Below, piece after piece: positions 1 through 6,446 of a DNA stretch of 7,197 nucleotides (position 1 is its first letter; each line of letters begins with the position of its first letter). Location: assembly GCA_030589605.1 (NCBI GenBank), contig JAUUVJ010000204.1:1-7197 (forward strand), read 5' to 3'. Position numbers and translations under genes: made by a program. The stretch comes from Candidatus Hodarchaeota archaeon (GTDB lineage Archaea; Asgardarchaeota; Heimdallarchaeia; Hodarchaeales; Hodarchaeaceae). The notes beneath the pieces are model-generated. The model saw only the letters and a list, made by a program, of their open reading frames with translations, had not been told where the DNA came from and did not search any database.

Positions 1-1488
1 GTACCTCAAATCAATGCTGGGAAGGTAATCGGTTTATTAGGTGTTAATGGAATAGGAAAATCTACAATATTGGAAATCCTAGCAGGAAATCGAAGACCAA
101 ACGGAGGCAACTTCAATAACCCTGAAACTGGTGAAAAGGATTTCTTGTCAAAATTAACAGTTTCCAGTTTCAGACAATATTTAGCCGAATTGTCATCAAA
201 TAAAACATCGAGTGGCTATAAACCACAGATTTTTCCTGAATTATTGAATAAAACGGATTTAGTTGAAGAAATACTATCGAAAAATTATATAAAAGGAAAA
301 TATACAAAATCTCAAGTCATAGATTTAATGGAACTCAAACCAATCTTGAAACGTGTTCCTTCCCAGCTATGAGGTGGAGAAATGCAACGTTAAGATATTG
401 TAATCGTTTTTCTTCAAAAGGATGATGTATACTTAATTGATGAACCTTGTACTTTTTTGGATTTCCGGCAACGTATCAAAATTGCAGATATCTTCAGAGA
501 TTTAGCTGAGTCAGGTAAAGTAGTTTTTATAGCTGAACATGATATAGCTGTTTTGGATTATCAAAGTGATTTGATTTACATCTTTTATGGGAAACCTCAT
601 AAGTTTGGGGTCATTTCACGATTAGCTTATTCAGTTAAAAAAGGAATTAACAATTTTTTATTAGGAAAATTGAAAGATGAGAATATTAGAATTCGGGGGA
701 AAGAGATTATCTTTCAAAGAGTAGTAAAAGAGCGTCAATGGGATGGAATAGCTGGTATTGAGTATCCTGCATTCACTAAGAAGTTAGGATCATTTAATCT
801 TGTTGCTGAAAGTGGAAAGATTCATAATGGGGAAATTTTATGCACTTTGGGCGAAAATGGATTAGGTAAAACAACATTTGCTCAACATTTAACACAAATT
901 CTTATGAATGTACAAATATCGTATAAACCACAATTTTTGCATAGAAAATTTACAGGTACAGTAAGAGATTTCTTAACAGCTTATTCTAATACTTATATTG
1001 GATCTAGTGAGTATAAACTATATATTTTAAAACCATTCTCGATATCACATTTATTAGACAAGCCTCTCGATGAATTAAGTGGAGGAGAACTACAACGATG
1101 CTTTTTAGCTGGTTGTTTAGGTAAAAAAGCTGACCTTTACATAATTGACGAGGGATCAGCCTTTTTAGATGTCGAAGAGCGTTTAAATGCTACTCGTGTC
1201 ATTCGACATATCGTATCCAAGAACAGTGCTGCTTGTATGGCAATTGAACACGATATACAAATAGCTGAAGCTCTATCTGATAGGATAATGTTATTTGAGG
1301 GTAACCCTGGATATTTTGGTAAAACTGTTGGACCTTTAACAAAAAAAGATGGTCTCAATAGATTTTTAAGAAGAATTGATATTACATTTAGAAGAGATCC
1401 TGAAACAGGACGAGCTCGATTGAACAAAAAGGGAAGTCAACTTGATCGTCTACAGAGAGAAATGGAAGCATATTACCATGATTTTTAA
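1..1488 (+). pseudogene. ABCE1/Rli1-like ribosome-recycling ATPase, 5'-partial, with two in-frame stops
   Basis: ABCE1 (Rli1) splits post-termination ribosomes with twin ATPase domains and an N-terminal Fe-S domain. The window enters this gene just before the Walker A of the first ATPase, so the Fe-S domain lies outside. Frame 1 is collinear with the family: Walker A GVNGIGKST (codons 14-22), Q-loop YKPQ, signature region, Walker B LIDEP (nt 433-447), switch EHD, hinge ENIRIR, second Walker A GENGLGKTT, second Q-loop YKPQ, LSGGELQR, Walker B IIDEG, EHD, and the C-terminal ITFRRDP segment. TGA (370-372) replaces the signature serine in LSGGE, and TAA (391-393) falls just after QR. No frameshift is seen. 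The second domain has DEG where the family has DEP, and lacks roughly ten residues normally found after Walker A. I infer a decaying, probably paralogous copy. Consensus error or stop readthrough are less likely alternatives. Confidence 0.85.
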
Positions 1489-1500
1489 TGAAATAAAGAA

Positions 1501-1528
1501 GAATAAAACCGATAAATTCATTTTATTC
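1501..1528. terminator. AT-rich inverted repeat between convergent genes, possible bidirectional terminator
   Basis: GAATAAAA (1501-1508) and TTTTATTC (1521-1528) form a perfect 8-base inverted repeat around a 12-base loop. It lies 12 bases after the ABCE1-like stop and about 70 bases beyond the end of the convergent protease gene. Position and T-rich arms suit transcription termination on either strand. However, archaeal terminators usually need only T-tracts, and such repeats arise by chance in AT-rich DNA. Confidence 0.3.
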
Positions 1529-1599
1529 ACTTAATCCAGGTCTAAAATAATTTGTCTTCTTATTACATATTTAGATTTAGTTTTAAGATTTTGATCTAA

Positions 1600-2787
1600 T
1601 CACATAAAAGTAGGGAATAATAATCTGAATATATCTGCAGGGATGGGAAGACAAAGAATCATTAAAATAACAGCGAATGCAGCAATCGTTTTACGGCTTA
1701 GACTAACAGAAGATAAATCATCTAAAGGTCCCGCGTGACCAGTTTGAGAGTACATAACTAATACAAGGATTGCTAGTATGGGATTGATAAACATCATAAG
1801 TAAGGCACTGATATATGTTATAGTTCGGTGATTTTTTTCAGAAACGAGGCTTCTCGCAACATGACCCCCGTCTAATTGTCCAATAGGTATCAAATTTAAG
1901 CCTGTTAATAGTAATCCAATGTATCCTGCAAGTGCCATAGGATGCAGTATAATTTCCATATTAGTTTCTAAATTTGGGAAAAAAAACAAAGTAATTATTT
2001 CAAAAAGAAGTATACGGAGTCTATCAGGACTGGAAGAAATAAGATTAGAAAAAATAATATTTTGTCTGAGGTTCTCTGGTACAGCTGTTGTAGGTACTGT
2101 AATCGAAATCCACAACCCAATTATTGTGAAAAAAAGAGCAATAATCAATCCAAAAATCGGGCCAGCTAAACCAACATCAAAAAGATCATTTCTTGATTTT
2201 ATTGGTGTTTTTTGGGATATAAAAGCCCCCATTGTACCATAGCCAAAGGGAAATGGAATGAAATATGGCCAACTAGCTTTAACACCATGTATTCTAGAAG
2301 CAGTTAGATGACCAATTTCATGAATCCCAACAATCCCAATGAGACTGGCAACATAAAGTAAACTAGTAATTATAAGATTAACTCCAGGCTGAATTTGCTT
2401 GAACATATCCCAAATCATAATTCCAACGAATGTTACAGAGATTAACGTCAAACCAAAAAGAATAAGTGGTGTCTTAACATTTTGTTTTGCTTCCAGTATT
2501 TTATTGCTCAAAGGTATGATATATAACATTCCACGGGATTCAAGAGTTGGGTGAGGTCGTAGGAGAGGAACATAACCTAGTTCTCTAAGTTGATTATTAG
2601 CTGTTGACATACTGGAGGATAAATCACTCCGTCGGAGAATTTCATAGGATGGAATAACATTTGGTTGGAGAGATCTTTGAGATTGTTTTTGAGGAAAGGG
2701 TCTGTATGATTTAGAAGTTACAGTAAAAAAACGTTCAACCACGTCATCTATTTGCGAAAAAACCCCAAAATTATCTTCATTGAACAT
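1600..2787 (-). CDS. Site-2-protease-type membrane zinc metalloprotease (M50 family)
   Basis: This is a 395-residue intramembrane metalloprotease that would cleave transmembrane segments of substrate proteins. The zinc site is visible: HEIGH at residues 156-160 supplies two histidines and the catalytic glutamate, and LNLIPIGQLDGGH (297-309) supplies Asp306 as third ligand. Between them lie family-typical segments: GAFISQ near 187, then a DVGLAGP stretch near 204-210 opening a membrane helix. Hydrophobic segments are near 106-127, 135-156, 206-230, 283-302, 323-346 and 366-390. The first 100 residues are soluble and lack a signal peptide, an arrangement shared with the archaeal and plant EGY-like branch rather than RseP, since no PDZ domain is seen. 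The ATG at 2787 is the natural start, with only a weak GTGAG upstream. It is convergent with the ABCE1-like pseudogene and stands as a single gene. The substrate is unknown. Confidence 0.9.
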   Translation of the reverse strand: MFNEDNFGVFSQIDDVVERFFTVTSKSYRPFPQKQSQRSLQPNVIPSYEILRRSDLSSSMSTANNQLRELGYVPLLRPHPTLESRGMLYIIPLSNKILEAKQNVKTPLILFGLTLISVTFVGIMIWDMFKQIQPGVNLIITSLLYVASLIGIVGIHEIGHLTASRIHGVKASWPYFIPFPFGYGTMGAFISQKTPIKSRNDLFDVGLAGPIFGLIIALFFTIIGLWISITVPTTAVPENLRQNIIFSNLISSSPDRLRILLFEIITLFFFPNLETNMEIILHPMALAGYIGLLLTGLNLIPIGQLDGGHVARSLVSEKNHRTITYISALLMMFINPILAILVLVMYSQTGHAGPLDDLSSVSLSRKTIAAFAVILMILCLPIPADIFRLLFPTFM

Positions 2788-2823
2788 ATTAACTAAAACT
2801 CACAGTTATTTAGTCATTATTCC

Positions 2824-2830
2824 TTAAATA
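2824..2830 (-). promoter_or_regulatory. Candidate TATA box for the M50 protease gene
   Basis: On the minus strand TATTTAA lies about 37-43 bases before the ATG at 2787. It would place a transcription start near 2800 and leave a short leader. A second TATTTAAA lies further upstream (2878-2885). In DNA this AT-rich such matches are common, so this is only a candidate. The rest of the 219-base gap 2788-3006 shows no further gene or RNA that I can recognise. Confidence 0.22.
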
Positions 2831-3006
2831 GATAGAATCTCAAAAACTCTTTGATTCAGGTATCAGATGAAAATGTCTTTAAATATCTCAATATGCATTT
2901 TTCTAATTTAAACTCTTGAATATTGTTTAGTTCTTTTTTCAGCTCTTATTTATGAAACGTAAGAAGTTAGCTCATAATATTGATTAGAAAACTATCTCTT
3001 AGATCA

Positions 3007-3570
3007 CTAGATGAAAAATTGAAAATCATTAGTAGAGAATTGATTGGGATTTATTGCATCCAAGAGTGAAAGATCATTTTCATCTTCAAGGATTTTCCTT
3101 GTTTTTATCTTCAAGTTTTTCTTCATTTTTATTAACTCAGGAGAGGAAAAATTAATTTTTGTTGGTGAAAGGAATAGATCTCCAGTCTTATTGAGAGTTA
3201 GAATGAATTCCTGAAAGCTTGTCCATGTGGGTAATCGGAAATCAACTAGAAATGAAATATATAGAACACCTGGAATATTTACCATTTGTAGAACAAAAAA
3301 ACGTACAATATCTTGTTTATAATTGAGAATGTTTAATTCACATTCATAACCAAGACACCTAATATGTGTAATAGGTATATCTCGCCATTTTATGGTGATT
3401 GAACGATTTGGATGATGACATATTTCGGAAAGAAATTCGAAATTAATGTTTTTAACCTTGCTCAGTTCTAAAATCGCTTCTATTTGCGCTTCTCTTTCAT
3501 ATGAATGTTGGTTAAGTTCATTTCTATTGAAAATAGAGTGAATAATTTGACAATCCATCTTAGCAATCAT
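3007..3570 (-). CDS. Hypothetical protein, about 187 residues, family not recognised
   Basis: I do not recognise this protein. It is soluble, with no signal peptide or convincing membrane helix. An N-terminal charged helical region (about 15-40) is followed by a mixed region with strand-like hydrophobic runs (near 88-110, including VLYISFLV) and a lysine-rich helix near 145-160. The C-terminus is polar and ends in FQFFI. Four cysteines (7, 51, 72, 77), one followed by two histidines, do not form a clear zinc motif. The frame is open upstream to a TTG at 3612, but a TATATA sequence lies inside that extension, so I prefer the ATG at 3570. An ATG at 3558 is also possible. The gene is on the same strand as the GTPase cluster upstream but 140 bases from it, with its own candidate promoter, so it is probably transcribed separately. 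Confidence 0.6.
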   Translation of the reverse strand: MIAKMDCQIIHSIFNRNELNQHSYEREAQIEAILELSKVKNINFEFLSEICHHPNRSITIKWRDIPITHIRCLGYECELNILNYKQDIVRFFVLQMVNIPGVLYISFLVDFRLPTWTSFQEFILTLNKTGDLFLSPTKINFSSPELIKMKKNLKIKTRKILEDENDLSLLDAINPNQFSTNDFQFFI

Positions 3571-3590
3571 GTTAACTTCAATAGTCTCAG

Positions 3591-3598
3591 TATATAAG
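3591..3598 (-). promoter_or_regulatory. Candidate TATA box upstream of the hypothetical gene
   Basis: The minus strand reads CTTATATA here, about 21-28 bases before the ATG at 3570. Archaeal TATA boxes sit near 25 bases before the transcription start, so the transcript would begin at or just around that ATG, giving a leaderless or nearly leaderless mRNA. This fits the lack of a ribosome binding site there and argues against the upstream TTG start. It is based on motif and spacing only. Confidence 0.35.
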
Positions 3599-3672
3599 AT
3601 TTTTAGATACAATAAACCGCAGAGGATTTTGTTTTTAAATTCCTAAAAGACTGAGAGAAGTAATAAACACTA

Positions 3673-3687
3673 AATTATGACATAATT
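3673..3687. repeat. 15-base perfect palindrome in the intergenic gap
   Basis: AATTATG and CATAATT flank a single central base. The loop is too short for an RNA hairpin, so if functional it would be a binding site for a dimeric regulator. It lies between the end of the GTPase cluster (3711) and the promoter of the next gene. A palindrome of this size is expected about once by chance in a window this long and AT-rich. Confidence 0.25.
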
Positions 3688-3710
3688 ATTCTACTAAGTT
3701 TTTAGAAAGG

Positions 3711-4640
3711 TCAACGTTCAGTAATACTAGTCAATTGCGACGAAAAAGCAAGTACTTTATTGTATAAAGAAGGAACAGGTTCATTTCTTTCTCTTAGACG
3801 CTTTTTTGGAAAACCAAAGAATAAAGCTAGACCATTGTCTAAAAATCTTATGATAAACACATGTTCATCTGATTCAAGAAGCATTGACGTAGAAGTTTGA
3901 TTTTCAGACGCAGCAAGTCGTTTGACTACTGCATCAAAAAATTCTTTCACTTCAGTGAGGGAAATATGATCAAAATTCGACACATTTTCAACTTTAGTCA
4001 ATGGTGCTCCTTCTCGTGTAAAAATCTGGGCCATACTTGCTGAATTATGGCGAATAAATGTTTCTAATAATGGACGAAGTGTTTTACGAGCTCCTGAAGC
4101 TTCTGCATAAACCTCTCCCATAGCTCGGAAGATTGTATCTGAAAAAACGGTTGTGAGATAAAATTTCATATGTTTTGAAACACCTGTTGTAAGATACTCT
4201 CTTATTGTGGTTCCTACCTCAGCTTTGAGTTTCTTTGGGATTAAATCTGTTTTATGCTGAAAAACGAAAACCGTGGATTCAGGGCTATACTGTTCTAATT
4301 TTTTCAATGAGAGATCTAAATAATATTTCGCTCGCGAGATTTGTTGAATCTCGATTGAATCAACAACAAAAACTAAGGCTTTTACACCACTGAAAATAAA
4401 CTCTGATAGTTCTCCTGTGAATCGATCAAGGAATGCTGTTTGTCCTCCTAAATCGAAAATTGTTAGTTCGGTCCCAGCTATTACTTTTTGTTTTCTTTGA
4501 TAATCAATAGTAGCTTCATAGCGTTCATTCTTTTTAGGAATTTCCCCTTCTATGACCACTTTTATAATAGTAGATTTACCAGATTCAGCTAATCCTAAAA
4601 TCAAGACTTTACTTGTTTTTTTCGGTTTAAGATAAGACAC
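3711..4640 (-). CDS. Rag/Gtr-like small GTPase with C-terminal roadblock-like domain
   Basis: This is a 309-residue GTP-binding switch protein. GTPase domain, about 10-180: G1 GLAESGKST (16-24), probable G2 Thr44, G3 DLGGQ (63-67), G4 HKTD (129-132), and a G5-like TTVFSD (163-168). The HKxD form of G4, in place of NKxD, is characteristic of the Rag/Gtr family, as is a C-terminal extension. About 187-309 matches the strand/helix pattern of a roadblock-like dimerisation domain, including a GLALFFGF strand. In eukaryotes such domains join two Rag subunits. No lipidation motif or membrane helix is visible. The GTG start at 4640 is supported by GAGGT (4649-4653) eight bases upstream. It is last in the likely operon, 19 bases after the longin-like gene. 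All nucleotide-contact motifs are intact, so binding and hydrolysis are expected. The upstream signal controlling it is unknown. Confidence 0.88.
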   Translation of the reverse strand: MSYLKPKKTSKVLILGLAESGKSTIIKVVIEGEIPKKNERYEATIDYQRKQKVIAGTELTIFDLGGQTAFLDRFTGELSEFIFSGVKALVFVVDSIEIQQISRAKYYLDLSLKKLEQYSPESTVFVFQHKTDLIPKKLKAEVGTTIREYLTTGVSKHMKFYLTTVFSDTIFRAMGEVYAEASGARKTLRPLLETFIRHNSASMAQIFTREGAPLTKVENVSNFDHISLTEVKEFFDAVVKRLAASENQTSTSMLLESDEHVFIIRFLDNGLALFFGFPKKRLRERNEPVPSLYNKVLAFSSQLTSITER

Positions 4641-4648
4641 TGTTCAAA

Positions 4649-4653
4649 ACCTC
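4649..4653 (-). promoter_or_regulatory. Ribosome binding site deciding the GTG start at 4640
   Basis: GAGGT on the minus strand sits eight bases before GTG and seven bases after the stop of the preceding gene. There is no in-frame ATG near the start of the GTPase domain, so this site fixes the non-ATG start and suggests coupled translation. Confidence 0.6.
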
Positions 4654-4659
4654 ATTTAT

Positions 4660-5463
4660 CTATGTACCAATTTTTTGAATAATACCAATTTTTTCAAGGA
4701 TCATTTCACGTTCGAGAGGATCCGTTACATTTTGAATCTTAAATTCATTCTTAAAGCGATTAGAATTAAGGTTTAAGGCTGTTCGACTAGCCAGATAGAT
4801 TAATCTTTGAGGTACTGAATCTCTAAGTTGAATAGTGAAAATACGTTTGATTATGCTATTCACTAGGATTAACACTGAATGAGTACTAAAATCAGTCATA
4901 GGTTCAAGAGTAATCAAATTTCCAGACATATCTATTGTATGAAATTCCAAACCACCTCGTTCAGCTACATAATGAGGTGGTTCCACAGGAGCTACTCCTT
5001 CTTCTAAGCTAATATCTTGAGTAATTCTCTTTATACGATTCAATAGATTTTTCATAGTTTCAGCGTTAGATAATTCATTTTCTTCTCGAATCGATTTAGC
5101 TTCCTTTTTTAGAGCAGTTTCAATGGATCTATGGTGAAGGAATATTTTTTCACGATTTACACTCTCGAATATTAACCAAATAGTTGATTCACGACCATAC
5201 TGATCTATACGTACATCAGTTGTTTCTGTTGGAGTAACAGTAAACGACATGGCTAAAGCTTCGAGATTAGGAGAATCTGGAATTGGAATAGAACCATGCA
5301 ATCGGTAATGCGTTCTTTCAGCTAAAGTGCCCGCTCCCATCGATAGTATTGTCATTCCAATGACACTTAGTTTAACTGTTGTATCTTCTGATATAGGAGA
5401 AAGATTGAGAAGGGGATAAGGCCCCATATCCGTCATTGTAGTTACAATTAATCCAGAAATCAT
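4660..5463 (-). CDS. Two-domain protein with longin-like N-terminus, encoded within the Rag-like GTPase cluster
   Basis: This is a protein of about 267 residues without a recognised family name. The N-terminal part (about 1-125) starts directly with a strand (MISGLIVTTMTDMGP), a second strand, a helix, and later strands and a long helix. That order suggests a longin- or roadblock-like fold. A charged helical linker (about 110-150) leads to a second domain (about 170-260) with strands VLILVNSIIKRIFTIQ and a helix with an ALNL stretch before FKNEFKIQNV. This vaguely resembles gelsolin-like modules in archaeal proteins, but the key tryptophan and glycine are absent. Fold assignments are by eye. 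I start at ATG 5463 because AAAGGA lies ten bases upstream and the first strand follows at once. An in-frame ATG at 5487 adds eight residues but lacks such a site. Its place between two Rag-like genes suggests a partner or regulator, as longin proteins are for eukaryotic Rags. Confidence 0.7.
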   Translation of the reverse strand: MISGLIVTTMTDMGPYPLLNLSPISEDTTVKLSVIGMTILSMGAGTLAERTHYRLHGSIPIPDSPNLEALAMSFTVTPTETTDVRIDQYGRESTIWLIFESVNREKIFLHHRSIETALKKEAKSIREENELSNAETMKNLLNRIKRITQDISLEEGVAPVEPPHYVAERGGLEFHTIDMSGNLITLEPMTDFSTHSVLILVNSIIKRIFTIQLRDSVPQRLIYLASRTALNLNSNRFKNEFKIQNVTDPLEREMILEKIGIIQKIGT

Positions 5464-5501
5464 TAATCTATCTTCCTTTATTGTCATTATTTCATTTATT
5501 C

Positions 5502-6434
5502 TTATAACTTTGATGAAATTTCCTGTGCTAATTCTGCAGAAATTTGTTCAATTACTGAGAATGAGTCATTATTTAACAAAAATGTTCCTTCATGGCCTAT
5601 TAAAACTATCTTAATTCCTGCAGAATTTAAAGATTGGGTGATCATCAAGAAATCCTCTATCCGCGATATACTAATTTTTACTTTTGGTGCAAGATTGAAA
5701 GTTCCACTTTGAGCTAACATTCGAATTATTTGTGGTCCAAGTTTTTCTTGCCATCCACGGCTTTTGCCTACCGCTACCAGAACATTATGACTTGGAGATA
5801 TTAAAAACGCACCTGAAAAACCAAAATCATTCATTTTTTCTGTCAAGATTTTTTGAATACGGTTAGTTTTTCCTTTATCAATACTCAATTCATTCTGTTG
5901 CACTGTTTTTGTAAAATCAGAAGCTTTATGTATTATTTGTGTGAATATTAGGTTTGTACGTCTTTGTTCATCAGGTCCTTTAAGTGATACAACGTATGAG
6001 GGAATCTCATTAGGAAAATTTTGTTGGATTTGATTTGCAACCTGTTTTTGTATTTTGTTACGTTCTATCTCATTTGGAATTAGATGTCCTCGATTTAGTA
6101 GAAGAAACATTTTGTAGTTCTTATTTTGCTTATTCAGGTTTGATGAAATCTCTTGAAAATCAACGATTATATCATTAATTCGTTGATACGAGATGTCATG
6201 CACATATATTAGAGTATTTGTTTTGATAAAAATCTTTTCTCGAATAGAAGGAATCAATTTAGCAATATAAAAGTCTTCTTTTGCTTTAATTGGGGGATTC
6301 AACCAGTCGTAAAAGATAAAATTCTGGAAAATTTTCAAATTCGGTTCTGTTCGTCCTAGCTTCATTAAATGATTGAAAATGAGATCTTTTCCTGAATGGG
6401 ATAATCCTGCGATTATGATAAGATTTTGAAGCAC
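5502..6434 (-). CDS. Degenerate Rag-like pseudo-GTPase with C-terminal roadblock-like domain
   Basis: The 310-residue protein has the layout of its Rag-like neighbours but broken nucleotide-binding motifs. G1 reads GLSHSGKD (10-17): the P-loop lysine is kept, but the Mg-binding Ser/Thr is Asp. At G3, YDWLN (42-46) keeps the aspartate, but glycine is replaced by Asn and no catalytic Gln follows. At G4, NRGHLIP (114-120) stands where the neighbours have HKTDLIP/HKTDLMP, so the guanine-specifying aspartate is His117. Hydrolysis is therefore unlikely and GTP binding doubtful. About 180-310 forms a clearer roadblock/LC7-like domain: GFSGAFLISPSHNVLVAVG, a helix, IEDFLMITQ, KIVLIGHEG, and a final helix. 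The likely role is a structural or regulatory subunit pairing with an active Rag-like protein. GTG 6434 is chosen for the AGAGGA six bases upstream. The longer TTG start at 6473 would overlap the preceding gene. Confidence 0.82.
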   Translation of the reverse strand: MLQNLIIIAGLSHSGKDLIFNHLMKLGRTEPNLKIFQNFIFYDWLNPPIKAKEDFYIAKLIPSIREKIFIKTNTLIYVHDISYQRINDIIVDFQEISSNLNKQNKNYKMFLLLNRGHLIPNEIERNKIQKQVANQIQQNFPNEIPSYVVSLKGPDEQRRTNLIFTQIIHKASDFTKTVQQNELSIDKGKTNRIQKILTEKMNDFGFSGAFLISPSHNVLVAVGKSRGWQEKLGPQIIRMLAQSGTFNLAPKVKISISRIEDFLMITQSLNSAGIKIVLIGHEGTFLLNNDSFSVIEQISAELAQEISSKL

Positions 6435-6440
6435 ATTTAG

Positions 6441-6446
6441 TCCTCT
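6441..6446 (-). promoter_or_regulatory. Ribosome binding site overlapping the upstream stop codon
   Basis: AGAGGA on the minus strand lies six bases before GTG 6434 and overlaps the TAG stop (6447-6445) of the preceding GTPase gene. This supports the GTG start and implies that the two subunits are translated in a coupled manner. Confidence 0.6.

Noticed and set aside
70..372. Open frame of 100 codons starting at TTG, as a separate small gene
   Set aside because: It begins inside the Walker A helix of the ABCE1-like sequence and ends at the TGA in the signature motif, so it is a fragment of the pseudogene.
370..372. TGA read as selenocysteine in the ABC signature motif
   Set aside because: Some Asgard archaea do make selenoproteins, but this position is a structural serine, no SECIS-like element was identified, and the TAA 21 bases later would still stop translation.
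1137..1427. Minus-strand open frame of 96 codons
   Set aside because: It lies fully opposite the ABCE1 second ATPase domain and its translation has no family features; it is an antisense shadow.
457..1488. Open frame of 343 codons starting at TTG, as an independent ABC ATPase gene
   Set aside because: It starts inside the D-loop right after Walker B of the first ATPase domain, with no ribosome binding site. It is the remaining part of the same ABCE1 frame.
1919..2242. Plus-strand open frame of 107 codons
   Set aside because: It lies opposite the membrane helices of the M50 protease and its hydrophobic translation is a by-product of that coding sequence.
3057..3570. Cysteines 51, 72 and 77 with adjacent histidines as a zinc finger in the hypothetical protein
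   Set aside because: Spacing does not give paired CxxC or CxxH knuckles and the residues sit in strand-like regions, so a metal site cannot be supported.
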